DNA of 64,000 nucleotides from Apostichopus japonicus (Eukaryota > Echinodermata > Holothuroidea > Aspidochirotida > Stichopodidae): the NCBI RefSeq assembly GCF_037975245.1, contig NC_092580.1, positions 27,865,501 to 27,929,500 of the forward strand, written 5' to 3'. Made by a program: the position numbers and the translations under genes. Below, one piece after another: positions 1-12,990 of this stretch. Each line of letters starts with the position of its first letter. Position 1 is the first letter of the stretch. The notes under the pieces are model-generated. The model was not told the origin of the DNA. It worked only from the letters and a program-made list of their open reading frames with translations, and searched no databases.

Positions 1-3000
1 ATTTTTGTGCTCGAGTGGTCTAAACCTTTGGCTATACAAAAGTTTTTTTCTTTTTAACAAAATAATAGAATGTAAACATGAATCGCAGGCCCCTCTGTTG
101 GATTATCTCATCCATCATCGCTACATGATTTTGTCTTCTTTTTCTTTCCCACTTTGATGAGATTCAAGAAGGAAAAAAACAAACTTTTTGCCTTTTCTCT
201 CACAAGAATCAGAGAAAGTAACACTGGAAAGAATCAGAAATGATTATTCACAAAATTTTGCCAGGCAAAATATAGACTGCATGAACCCTGCATCTTTAAA
301 GTGGGATTAAGAAACTAAAACTACAGAATATTAATTGTAACAATAATAATAATAACAATAATGATAATGATAAAAAAAAAAACTAATTCTGAGGTAAAAG
401 GTATCACCAACAATGCACAAATGGTACAATTCAAAACACATCCTAAAATAAATATAACAGCGTAGCCAAACAGGACATCATAAAAACGTTTTAAGAGAGA
501 AATACGTTGAAAATATGCAAATTATTTACTTTCAACCGTAAAGGAGTAATTCATAAAGAGGGGGGGAAAAAATATTAAGAAAAAGAGAATAATGCTTCAC
601 GGTCAAATATCTCGAAACATTGCAGTCTCCTTGTTTTTCATGAAGAAGCGTTCAAATAAAAATGGGGAATAAGACAAAGTATCCTTAAGAAAAGTGGTAC
701 CTTTCCTTAAAAATGTTTTGATTTCTATTTCTCCATAGAGGAGGTTTACTTACTGCTTATAAATGATACAGCCTCAAAAAAAGTAAAAAGAAAAAAAAAG
801 AAAAGAGGTCCATGCCCTAAAAGTGGAGTAAGACCCAGACCGATGTTGAATAAGAAGGGAAAGGGTGGCCCAATAGAACGGTAACATCAAAAGAACTATT
901 CAGGTAAATTGATGGTGGCAATCGCCACATCTGCATTGTTCTTTGGTTTCTTTCTCTTAGCTTTCACTTCTTTGAGGTGCCACAAGCTTCCTCTGAGTTG
1001 TCATAACAACTGACTGAGGATTATCGGCTCTACCATCTACCTTTTTCAACATGTCCTTAAATAAATTAATCTTGCTGGAGTGAAAAGAGAAATGACATAT
1101 TAAAAATGAAATGCTTTGAACCAAAAAATGAGAAATACAGAAATGGAAGGATTATGGACGAAGAGGTGATTCTCGACTCCAGCATTTACAGAAAAAAAAA
1201 AAAAAAACCCCAATATGTTTACAATACTGATAATTACACGGCATTGTGGTAACTCAAATTTATGACAACATAAACAACATATTTCACTTTCTGTTTTGAA
1301 ACAGTAAGAAGACAAAAGAGGGCTTTATTCCCTCAGTATATAAGGAAGTCAATAGAAATTAAGCTACAGGAATATTCGGTGCGAGTTCCTTGCCGTACTG
1401 GGCAGGAAACAGTTTTTACGGGTACAACTTATCAAATTTTCACTACATGTGCGCATTTCCTTTCTCTGCAAATGCGAAAGGCACATTTACAAAATTCTGA
1501 TATGAAACGTTAACAAATTTGTGTGGTATTCTGGTATAACTACCACACTAGCCTAAGCTATTCCCTATCCTGTCAATGTAACTACAAATGGCAAAAATGG
1601 GAGTGTGAGGCTGAAATACTGTTGTAACATCCGAAAGGGGTAATTGTTCGTCCAAAGCTTTGAATGGAATTGCACCCGACCCTCCTCCTCAGGTCAAAGA
1701 GGCTATTCAAACTGTTCACTGAGACTTTCATCTCCTCTTTTACAACAAAGAAGTAATGGTACAATTTGTAGTCCCAAGTTTCTGTAAATATGCGCCTACT
1801 CATTAACTTCTTCTGTCAGGAATATGCCGTCATAAAACTAACATTAATAATAATATTAATTCAGCAGATTCATTCCAGTAATTCCACAAGTTTCCCATGG
1901 CAACTGCTTACGGTGATTCCTGTGGATGCAGCCAATGATTATGAAATTCGTAACAAATCTCAAACATACAATGATAAGCAGATGGCTTATGCAAAAATTT
2001 TCCTGATCTACAAAAACCCTTTTTAAAAAATTCTTTTGGCACATTGTTGATATTTATTGAAATAATTTTTTTTCCTTTTTTTTCTTTCTTTCATGATTCC
2101 TTTTACAGTTTCACACGACCTGGTCATTCATAATTTTTGCTGTTCTAAGTTAATTATAAACAATACTGCAAATGGTCGAAACACTACCGATAACGGTCGG
2201 TTACCAGCAAACTGTCCAAACTTTAAATTGGACGCTAGATAAATCCACCGAACAAAATTTCACAAACATGATCTTAAATAATGAAAATCCGATAATATAC
2301 GCAAAACTTAAATAAAGCCTTATCACTAAAAACCAACTTTATGATGTCTTCTTTGAACTTTTTTTCTCTTCACTCTCTAAGATGACAACGAACAGCAAAT
2401 ACGTACGAGAGAAAGAAAACGTTTTTCTTTTTGACATCAAGAATGTTTCACACCATACAGACGGGATCATTCTTGTGAGACGAATAAGCATTACAGATAT
2501 TATGAAAGTACAAGGTTTTTTTTTTTTCCAAAACATCTCTATGATATGGAAGTACAATTTATCAGTACAAGGAATCAGTTTTATGGTCTTCTCTTTGATA
2601 GACAGAAAAAATTCGAGATTATTTTCATAATAAAAAAATAAAATAAAAAAACCACACACAGATGTACCTTGAACTTATGGGCCTATTAATTAGTTGAATC
2701 TGAGATTTTTGTTACAAAACTCCCTGAAATGTTCATTTCCAGGGGTAACAGCATTGGCAGGGTTGAGTATGTTGAAGTGAAGGGCTGGATGTCCCAAGTA
2801 CCTACATAGACTATAATAAGAACGATAACGACGACTCCAAAAACACTATGTTAATGCCCATATGCATGTGAGATTTCCAATTTCTAACAATGCCTGATTT
2901 TATCAGCAGGTGTTTCTTTCTTAGTATCCCTACATAGAAACATTCAGACCAAATCTCAGTCATTTTTTTCCATCAATAACCTGATCATCTGGGACTATTT

Positions 3001-5317
3001 ACCTACAAATTTCAACAACGGTTTTTGTTTTTTTTATCTATTTGACTAAAGCCCTCTATAGCCTGAAGGAAACCATTTTTGTTTTTTCAACAATAATAAC
3101 ATTTTTGTACCAGAGACTCAAAAGAAGGTTCTGTCAGGACTTTTTGTATTATGGGCACCCTTCCGACAGTTTTTTTCTTTAACAGCATTTACCTGGAAGG
3201 GGAAATTCTCGATGGGATGGGGGCGACATGATCAGGGAGTACTCGGCGTTGATAACGTTAAAAGGGGAATGAACAGTCACGAACAGTTACTATTATACAT
3301 GTTCACACCATTTCAGCAGTTTGTCAAAATACCAAACATACTCCATTATATGGTGAGATGGATGGAGGAGAGTGGGGCAGGGAGGGGTAGGCCACAGTGG
3401 AGGGGGGCGGAATCTGATGTACTATTCACTGATATCTTCATGTCCAACAATACACAGAAAAGAGCTACTTACTAACTGATGAAGTTACGTCCTCTCTTAC
3501 CACCTGCCCGCCCAGCTGAGCTCTCTACTCATTCCCCTTTCTCTCGCCCCCCCCCCCTCCCCCAACGTTAATCAATCAATAATTTGTAACAATCAGTAAT
3601 TTCCACTAAACTGCCTAAGGTTTCCTCCAAACCATACCACCCTTTCACCTCCTCATCATCATATCTATGTTAGATAGGTCACTACCAAATCTGCTTTACC
3701 GATATATCCCCCCCTCCCCTTCCCCCCCCTTTTTTTTCATTTGTTTGAATTCAGAAGTGATTCCCCTCTTTGTTCACAATGGAAGAAATTCACTGTAGAT
3801 GATCCCTGAGAATAATCCCAGTTGCCTGAATATGACCCTTACGAACACACGGGAGATATAACAGACCGTGTACTACTCCTCCTCGTCCTATTTTCACAGA
3901 GTTAAGGTATTTCAAAAGATGCAGATTGAAAAGAAACACGAGAGGGATAAAAGAAAGGTCTACCGAGGAAATATTGAAAAGTCGGGTTTTTATAAGCGAC
4001 ACGCCTGCAAAACAACAAAACACAATTTTACCGTTTGAAGGTAGTGCCACTAGAACATTGCACATTAATATGTGGGTTGGCAAATTTCTTTGTTTTCTTC
4101 ATCTTGTGAAAGAGACTGATATACACTGTTTCTTTGTTTTGATCTCAAAGGCACCCAAAGGTTGAACTTTGGTAAGAACTGATGATGACAGTCGCAGGAT
4201 CCTGAAAAGAAACGAGAAAAAATCATCATAATAATAACAAATGGCGGGAATTGTGCAAGAGATACAAGAAGCACACATTTTATCATCACCCACTGTGGCA
4301 AACTCTCAACAGATTCAAATTTTCAAATTTTACTTATTAAATCTGGAAGGATTTCAGCTAAATCAGGGTTCCACTAAATAACAGGGAACGTTAATAGAAT
4401 AATTTTTTAAAAGAATAATTTTTTAAAAGAATAATTTTTGGTCTCATCTATCACAGATATATTAAAGCTGCAGATATAGAAAGGAAAGGGGGAAAAAAAA
4501 AACACTACTGTACATTGAGGGCATCTACTTATCTCATTACCAAGATGAGAGAAAACATCATTTGAAAATGACCTCAACCCTACAAAATTTGACCAGCTCG
4601 ACTGATTAAATTTCTGTTTTAATTCACCGCAGTGGACGTCTCTAATCAAGAGTTCCACTGTATCACATTTCCACTGTATCAGTTATCTTTTGGTCTTGCA
4701 GTAGGCCACATAAAGTAACAAAAAAAACTATCTATCCTGTCAGAAATTTTGACGGAAAAGATAATACATATTCATTATCTACTTTGCATATTAGTTTGGT
4801 CAAAAAAAGAGAAAAAGTAAGTAGACTGTTTAAATAGTGAGCAGACTGCAGAGCTGAAATCACATGATGAACATGAATGTTGCATGTTATCACAGAATGC
4901 TTTACAAAGTAAACAGTTTGACAAATTATGTCACAGAGATTGTGCTGGGAATCATCACAATTGTCTTACCAGAAACACATTTAATGCATGTTCACTGAGC
5001 TAGCTGCAGTTGTCCTACAAAATATGACTATAACTCTGGTTAACCAAGTCTAAAAATTCAAATTGCTTCTGGTAATGAGATCAATGTTAAGGACTAGAAT
5101 TCCAGTGCCTTGTATCAAGACAACCTCCAACACAATCTATGCCAACATGGTTGGAAGGTGATTACTCGCAATTTGTTTACTGTACCGATGATCATTTTTG
5201 GAAAGACCCAGTAAGCCGTTTTTTTTCCCCTAGCAACATCAATTTTCTCCAAGGATAATCAAAAAGGTAGCACATACCCCCCCACCCCCCCCGGCCCTCT
5301 CATCCAACCCCCTTACC
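1..5317. other. 3' flank of TDG, no clear gene
   Basis: I see no convincing protein gene here. The stretch is AT-rich with A and T runs, C-rich tracts near 3547-3563, 3708-3730 and 5278-5293, and a small direct repeat of a TTTTTTAAAAGAATAA unit at 4400-4438. It probably holds TDG 3' UTR and intergenic DNA. Two observations point to possible 3' exons of a minus-strand transcript. A good splice donor begins one base after the TDG stop (5311-5316 on the plus strand), and a splice-acceptor-like site at 1075-1076 is followed on the minus strand by a short open segment ending with a stop at 957-959. Neither is proven. Confidence 0.4.
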
Positions 5318-8300
5318 TTAAAAGGATGCATCGGTATACTGAGACTGGCTGGCTGTGCTCTCCTGCACGACGTAGTCTTCCTCCGACACGGGGACCGCTG
5401 CGTTACTAGCGATGGGGGGGATGTCGTCGATGAAGTTACCCAGGTCCACGGTAGGCCACTCCTGACGACTGTTTGGTCCACTAAAACTGCCGCTGCTGCT
5501 ACCTGGACTCATCTCTTGCTTGATGTTTGGAAGGAAACTGTTGCTGCTATGGCAACTGTACGGGCTGTCGATGGGCTCCTGCTTGACCGGGGGGTAGTTG
5601 TCGGCAAAGCTGGAGATGGAGTTGTGGTGCAGAAACGAATTGTCCATGGGTTTCATTGGCTGTAAAGTAATATAGTCTTTGCTCTCCAAGGGCTCACTTT
5701 TCACTGGAACACTCTGGACCGACGAGGAGGAAGAAGCGGACGTGCATGGTACGTCGCATTTCTTCTTGCTTTGGCAGGTTTTGTAAGACTCACCGTCGGT
5801 CTTCTCCTCCTTGATTATCACCTTCTCCTCCTTACTGGTAGGCACACTACTACTACTACTGCTACTACTGCTGCTACTGATCTTTGTGGAGGAGGGTTTC
5901 TCCGCAGCTTGACTCTCGCTGGTGCTTCCGGACGGAAGAGCATTTGGAATACCGTTATTTGAATTCACCGCCTTCAGTTCATCCCTGAGATCGCGAAGTG
6001 TTATGTAAAACTGAACTTTGTCTTGTGCCCTTGGGAATTGCGAACACCGTGCACTTGAGGAAGGCATAACGTAGATGACCTGTGAGAGGAAGGAAGAGGA
6101 GGAGGAGGAGGTGAAGGAGAGGTCAATCTTTCCCTTTAACAGTGTCCATGGAAAAGCAAATTTACGCTTATATTAGTAGTGTAAGTAAAACATGAACAGC
6201 AAACTGTTTTCTGAACCACAAAACCTCACTGGTTGGGATACAGTTACAAACAATGATAGTTACATGTCTACACTCAATTCATATTACTTCAGAAAACTGA
6301 TAGTGGGTCATAGGAGGGGAAGAGGGGAGGAGGGGAGGAGGTTTTGGTTCAGTGCTACAGTTGCACAATCCCTAGTCTACTTCAGACATGTGCAAACTCA
6401 TCATCACAAGTAACTTTAAGTGCAATAATCTTCCATATGAACACACGCAAAAATTAATTGCGCTTGTCAAAGTCGGTGCCACGAGCCACAATTTCATCTA
6501 CTCCCTTTATTGACAACAGCAATTGCATAATTTCATGCAGCCAAAAAATAACCAATAACCATGAGTAACTGATGACTCAGGTTGGTTTATTAAGCATACA
6601 TGTACCAAACAGGGCTTTTGCTATATAGTAACTGTACATAAAAAAAAAATCAGCGACTTACTAAAAATAAGAAAAATATTAGTAACTTTTAATAGGGTCT
6701 TCAGACCTTAACTATTCAGACTAGAATTCACATCACTTTCATCATCATCATCATCATCTAATATGACAACCCTCTGGAATAAGATAAACTTACAAAAACT
6801 ACCAAGTATTAGTCAAGACAAGATTACAACTAATCAAACTCAGACACCGTCTTTGATTGCCTGAGTTAAAATTTAAGGTAAATTAGCGATTGATTAACCA
6901 ATTTCATTTCATTATCAAGATTTCATAAGATATTAAGCTTATCATTATTAATTACATGTCAGCTGCAACTTGATTATCTTATTAAGTTTGATCATATTTA
7001 TTTCTTTATCAAATTTGAACCAGCCAAGGTATATGTACTTCAATGCTGAGTGTTTTTCTGCATTATAATAATCAGCATAAATTAATCTGTCCGCATCCAA
7101 CTCCAAAAGCTGATTACCAGACAAGCAGATTTGTTCACAATGACAGACAACCATTGCTAGTTATTTCTAAGCGTTTCAACAATTTTTTTCGCACTACCAA
7201 CTGAAACCGATTCCTTACCCAAAAATATTCCACACCGAATTCTAAAAGTATATTTTGGCCCATAATTGCACCAAAGACAATCAACCGTGAGAAAAATGTC
7301 ATATATATATATCTATATATCTATATCTACATATTTTTTTACATTTATGACTCATCAAACTTGAATGAGAATTCTTGAATGTTTTATTGACATTCCTCAA
7401 GAAAACAAGTAATTCTAACCACTCTAATGTTTTTCAGTGTGGCAATAAGGTACATTGCTAATTACCCCCCCCCCCCCCAACCCCTGTTATGCATAAATTT
7501 ACACATTCCTTCAGCAATCTAGTACTTACAAGTGAGTTAGCACCACTCACATCCAAAACTCCTCATATGAAAACCAGCAATTAATAGACGGAATGAAGCC
7601 GAGAGCAAAATTATCGTCTTTTGAAAGCAATAGGACAGGAAAGCAATTACATGGTGCATGTAGTGTTTCAAACATTGCTCAGCGAAAGCAAGTTTCAAAC
7701 CCTCGAAAAACGGCATCAAATTTCATGTTATTTAAGACCTGTCATGGCAGTGATGCTGTTACAATCAACCTGGCGGAATAGAACGCCGTCTAAAATAACG
7801 TAACGGTGACGCAATTGTGACAAGATAAAAGGTTCTCCAGCAGTGTGGGTCTCGATATCTCTATTAACTATCAATAGATGGTCGTCGTCGGGGACGATGA
7901 TATTTGAATCATTCAACATGATCTTTTTGGAGGACAAATAGAAACCCGAGACTTTGGTTACCCAAACGACAGTGACTGAGAGCTCATTATGCGCAGACAT
8001 TCTCTGATATCTAGATATTGACCAACTTTGAAGTTAGTACATATTAGAAATAAAAATTTATACTGTGTCTAAAAGATTATCAAAAATTTCTTATTTAAAT
8101 TATACCCTTTATGTTTTTTGCTAAATGTGCAAATACTCAATATGCTTTAAAGGTTCTACTAAATTACGAGGCTTCCTTGATATTCTGTACACAATTTGAA
8201 ATTCTGATTTCCTTCTCTCTCCCCCCCCCCCACCCCCCTCAAATGTCCAGAGTTAGCTTTGCTACTGTACTTGTAAAATAATAGTTTGTTATGACATCAT

Positions 8301-11300
8301 TGCTTCGGGTCTGCTTATCTGCATGTACACAGAAACTTGTCATGATGTAGAATGGGGAACCACTACAACAAGGCTTCGCTCACAGCAGGTTTGGATCACA
8401 TTCAACGATTAATGGCAATGGGGTTATACACTACACCACTGGTTTACAATGTCGGGCACCTCAGGCAAATCTTCTGCATTCAGTGAGGTTTTCAAAGCCT
8501 GATGAACTCAGACCTGGGAACCATACAGGGTGGGGTGCTTAAAGAAGTACAGTCTCCTAGATGCCATCGAGATGCCTGTCATTCAATAAACAATCTTTTT
8601 TCCAGACGAAGTTCACTTCTTTTCACTCCAGTGGCTAATGCTAAGCATACTTACAACACCAGAATAATGTTTGCTATGTACTAACAGTCTGAAGTATTGC
8701 CCTACCTAACTGTGGAACAAGCTGCCTAATACTGTTAAAACCAAGTAAGGGAACATTTAAAAACATGATATTACACTCTATTAATTTATACCCCTTACAT
8801 GTTTGTGTGTAGAGAAGGGTGGGTGGGGGGGGGGTTGGGTGAGAGGTAGTTTATGTGTCTACTATTAGTGCAGGGTTCTTTTACTTATTTCTCATTTTGA
8901 GAAGATTTTGTATTCACTCAGGGAGCATTCTACTTGTTAGGCTTCGAGGGTTTTTAGTGTACTTCCATTCAATGCAATGTATTATTGTACTGTAATCTTT
9001 GATAAGACAATGATTAAAATAAACAGTGAAATTGGTATAATGTAAATCTGGGCAATTCATTGCTTCGGATGAAATACTATCATGAAAACACATTCAAGTA
9101 CATGTAACTTTCTCATCTCTTGCTTGACATGTTATGTAATATTTTCAATTTCTCTCACAGGAGTAGGAACGTCCTGAAATGTTTGCAGTCTCCCAATGAT
9201 GGGACGAAAATTTGACTGTGATCAGTAAGATTAATTTCCGTGCCCACCCAAATTTCCAGTAAACTTAGGGAATGCTGTATGACAAACTTCATTGTGGTCA
9301 TAATAAGTTTAGAAGGGATGAGGGACTGGGGGGGAGGGAAGAATATTACCATGGAGGTTAGACGTTACTTTGAGCCATGAGTACAGAAATAAATGAACTC
9401 ACCGTATCAGTGCCAGGAATGGTCTCAGGTTGCCTCCCGACTTCAAAATCTTTCTTGCCACTGAATATTTCATAAATACCTTTTCCGTTAAAGCAAGCTA
9501 TCAGTGGTCTGTATTTCTTGATTTTTTCAACCATAATTTGAGCACCTTCTTTGATCTCTTTCCTGCAAGTAGAGACATGAAAGATGTTTTGGCCTCATTT
9601 TGCTTGCTTTATATTTCTTACATTAATTCAAAAAAACAAAGAACAAAGATGAGGACCTTCAAGTGATTTCAAAGGAACAGAAAAAACACACAGTATGTCG
9701 TAAAAGTTTTCAGATGGCTTCATGGTTTAAAGTGAGCAAAGGTTGGCTTTGTCAAATTGAAATATCACATGCATTGAACCAAAACAGTAAATGACTTAAT
9801 GGTTAATATCCTACTCTATACTACTATAGATGGTACCATTAAATTCTGTTTGTGGAGGTGGAGATGTAGGGTAGGTTAAGTCACATGGTATCCCAACCCC
9901 CTCCTACTCATACCAACCCAACCATACCCATCATCATTCTTGCTTACCTAGTGAGATCAGCACTGCCCCTGGTGGTTCTCTCCACCATGTTTGTGAAACC
10001 TATTCCAATATCCAGCAGTTTGTAGTCGTCCATCGCTGTCAGGGGTTCAACAGTCATCCCAGAGAGGTACAAGCACTTCCCTATTGTAATGAGAATCAAC
10101 TTGTGATACTTTTGAAGAATGAACACATTTGCAGCAGAGCATAGAATCAGACTCAAGGTTTTCCTTTGTTATACAATTATGCCGATTAAGACGACGAACC
10201 CTTAAAACAATCCCAAGGATAATCCATTTAATTCCCATTTTTGCCAGTGCTTTGCTTAATGCCATCCCACAAATTTCAAAAGTGATGTAGAAGAGCAAAG
10301 GCCCAACCACCATAAGTTTTGTTTGCTGATCGGTTCACAATGCCTGTGTATGCACAAAATTACCAAATCTCCATACACATCACCTCAAACATACAATGCA
10401 GTTCAAATGAGACAAAGATCAATTTACAAAAAAATGATTTAATAAATTAGTTTTTATCACCAAACTTAACTTACAGAAATGATTTCCAGGTCCAGCGTAA
10501 TGGTGTCCTTTAAATGCAGCCATGAGACCTGGGTTAATTCCAATCTGTTTTAAAGAGAAAGACATGTTATTTGCCCGCTCTTTGGTAAAGAATCCTTAAC
10601 GTGACGTCCAATCTTTCGGAGCCTCCACCTTACCTTCCCGAGCAATCTCTCTCCCATCCAAGAAAAATGCATTACAAATAACCATTCAACTTTAAGTCAT
10701 ATTTCCACCATTACTAAATTAAGGAATAAAAAATCACCAACATTTCTGTTTGAAGATGATGACTTTAGGCAGAATTGTAGTGCTGATATGTGAGGTTTCG
10801 AAGACATTCTTTAAGATGTGCTTAAACTGTGCAATGCTCCTTTAAGGCTACAGACAAGATAACGTTGAATCCTCAGTACAGCCCTAAACGTTAGTTGTGT
10901 TAATCCATTGTGTTATAAATTTCTAATAACTCATCCCTAACAAGTATAAACAAGAGAAACACCCCTGAATGATGTACACCAACATTTCTCCTCTAAAAAA
11001 ATTGTATTACATTGTAATCATGTCAGTTGAGGCAATGAAATTTGTACGTTTTTGCACTGTCGCATCTGAGGAACTGACCAAAGGGTTCTGTGTATTAGAT
11101 TTAATAGTCAAGTCACTTTAGGTGATGACAATCACTTGCTTAAAGGATTATATCTCCAATAGCAAAAGTGTTAAATAAATTCAACCTGGACTGATAGCAG
11201 TATGGTTTAATGTTCTGCAACTTATCAAATTTAATTTTGTACCTAAAGTCATCCTTCAACAAATGTGCTCACTGTTTAGACACTGCATTTAACCATTTAG

Positions 11301-12932
11301 TAATTTCAACCTATCAACAAATTCACATCACACATGATAATGAATTAATCTAGATAAGGGCTTTCTGGGTTTTGGGTGCGCAAATTGCTCTTTTTGAACA
11401 CTTGCGTGATATTTGAGGGAGACTTGCTATGCAAATTAAGGAAACTGTGCTTGGATTGCAAGCATTAAACTCCTTGGGTTTGCCAGACCAATGATTTCAC
11501 AAACAAACTTAAATTCTAACATATTCAACTCCCTTGATATCTTTCCAAGGTATCCCCTTTTTGAACAGAATCGTACGAACGATGAGATCTGGTTCAACAA
11601 CAGCAACTAGAATTGGCTAGGGTTGTGTGATGGATATCTTTTGTGACGTACATGAGCATGTAAACGACGTGGCGGTATTCCACAGTTCGTCCATCTGGCC
11701 TTCGACAAGTTTACCAATTTACTCACAATTACAATATCAAGATTCTCTTTCAGGTGGTCAGGTAAAGTTCTCTTTGCAACTTCCTCTTCGGGCATTCCCT
11801 TGAAACGGTCAATCTTCTTTCTGGGTTTCTTTTCCTTAAAGTGGTCTGTGACTTTATCTTGCTTTGTTTTTCTTTTTTTCACTTTTGGCTGTGGTTCCTC
11901 CATGGGAGGTGGAACTGGTGGCAATGGCTGATAATTATTCATATCCATGTAGTCCATAGGGTATGGTGGAGGGTAGTCCATAGGTTCCTGTTTGACAGGT
12001 GGCATTGGTGGATAGCTGCAGGTTTATTGAGGAAGCCAAAAATACTTCTACACTATTACAGAGTACCTAACAATGAAGCTTAAGGTACTATTTCCTTTTT
12101 AAAGAAATAAAGGAAGTATTCGAGGATGTTCTGTATCAATACAAGTATGTCTTATCTGAGTTACAGCCCAAAGTTGTTATAACTGCACTGCAGTTGTACC
12201 ATCCAAGTACATACTGTTACCACACTTTACATATATATCCAGTTGTATCTTGAAATCACAGACCGGAGAGTCTTAGTAACTCTGGTCACTTTGGTATGTA
12301 ATTGTCAGACTGATGTAAGTTTCCTCATTAAAGCTAAGTTGACATTCTTTCACAAACCAATTTATCAGTGTTACAGCACTATTCAACTTGGGTAAAACTT
12401 GGGATTTTGAACACACTTATATTGCATCAGAACAATCGCAGACCAACACCTGGCATGCATCGGGGCAAATTCAGCAAAGTATTAGAAACCTTTTGCACAC
12501 CTTTATTAGGAAGTAAATATCATGCTCACCATGACAAATTTTGTATCAAAGGTCCCCCCCCCCCACCCCACAATAACCAAACTTTTTTTTGTTCATAATT
12601 TGCCATTTTCAGTTGCGCTATACACAATCCAGTCAACAAACTGAGTACCAATGAAGACAATTTTGCATATTGTTCCTATAATTATTTGAGTAAGTCAGGT
12701 CTGAAATATTGTACATGCCATATTCAGAAGTTTTCTAAGATTATAAATTCATGACTACAAGAAGCCTAGCACAACAACTGAAGTTTCCACAAGACAACGT
12801 GCACAATTAACCAACAGTTATGTGATGGGATGATAATTGCACAGCTCTTGAACTCTAGAAATAGACAAATTCCTTTGTGAGATAAGAAAGCTATACAAAC
12901 CCATTGTACTGGTACTGTTGATACATGTCCAT
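5318..12932 (-). CDS. TDG: Thymine/uracil mismatch DNA glycosylase (TDG), six coding exons
   Basis: TDG removes thymine or uracil from G mismatches and excises 5-formyl- and 5-carboxylcytosine in active DNA demethylation; it acts in the nucleus and starts base excision repair. Coding exons on the minus strand are 12901-12932, 11727-12015, 10475-10544, 9948-10080, 9403-9562 and 5318-6079. All junctions are GT-AG and phases agree, giving 481 residues (human 410). Residues 108-122 hold the catalytic motif [15 protein letters not shown] with the catalytic Asn at about 111. [10 protein letters not shown] follows, and the substrate-loop motif [14 protein letters not shown] is at 233-246. The basic N-terminal region ([11 protein letters not shown]) and a long Ser-rich tail flank the domain. 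The tail (about 275-481) is roughly twice the human length and has four psi-K-x-E SUMO-type motifs; a fifth is at residues 18-21. Start: first ATG in the first coding exon. The last exon ends one base before a strong donor-like sequence. Identification is by recalled family similarity. Confidence 0.95.
7728..8000 (-). CDS. Uncharacterised 90-residue ORF inside a TDG intron
   Basis: This single uninterrupted reading frame begins with ATG and ends with TAA inside the 3.3-kb last TDG intron, on the same strand as TDG. Unlike the surrounding AT-rich intron it has balanced codon use with CpGs and a mixed amino-acid composition: hydrophobic stretches VTVVWV and [10 protein letters not shown], and an acidic patch VPDDDH. 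I do not recognise the family. It could be a nested gene, a retrocopy fragment, a piece of a mobile element or chance. No signal peptide, clear membrane segment or catalytic motif is visible. Confidence 0.25.
   Translation of the reverse strand: MSAHNELSVTVVWVTKVSGFYLSSKKIMLNDSNIIVPDDDHLLIVNRDIETHTAGEPFILSQLRHRYVILDGVLFRQVDCNSITAMTGLK
8560..9040 (+). mobile_element. Possible decayed LINE 3' end
   Basis: Near 8708-8740 the plus strand reads [11 protein letters not shown] in one frame, which resembles the conserved LWNSLP-type C-terminal segment of CR1/L2/jockey-like LINE reverse transcriptase proteins. It is followed by stops and an A-rich tail (ATTAAAATAAACAG near 9011-9026). The remainder is too decayed to classify, so this call rests on a short motif. 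Confidence 0.25.
11064..11265. repeat. Dispersed repeat, copy 1 of a pair
   Basis: This 200-bp stretch in a TDG intron is clearly related to 47144-47335. Shared blocks in the same order are GAGGAACTGACC / AAGGAACTGACC, TCTGTGTRTTA, TCAAGTCACTTT / CCAGCCACTTT, AACCTGGACTGATAGCAG, and TCATCCTT near the end. Divergence is roughly a fifth to a quarter. No coding potential or terminal inverted repeats were found. It is probably a non-autonomous mobile element or an ancient SINE-like family. Confidence 0.55.
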
Positions 12933-12990
12933 CCTTCTGTTAGTGTCTATTGTTTCTTAAACCACCAACAACACTCCCATCTGATAATAC
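12933..12990 (-). other. TDG: TDG 5' UTR part of first coding exon
   Basis: The exon with the TDG start codon extends upstream to a splice acceptor (CATTTTAG on the minus strand, plus positions 12991-12998), so the transcript has at least one further noncoding 5' exon. The best candidate is a segment starting at 13695, whose minus-strand donor reads GAA|GTAAGC (plus 13689-13694). It would run to about 13870. The sequence supports the acceptor; the identity of the first exon is inference. Confidence 0.45.
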
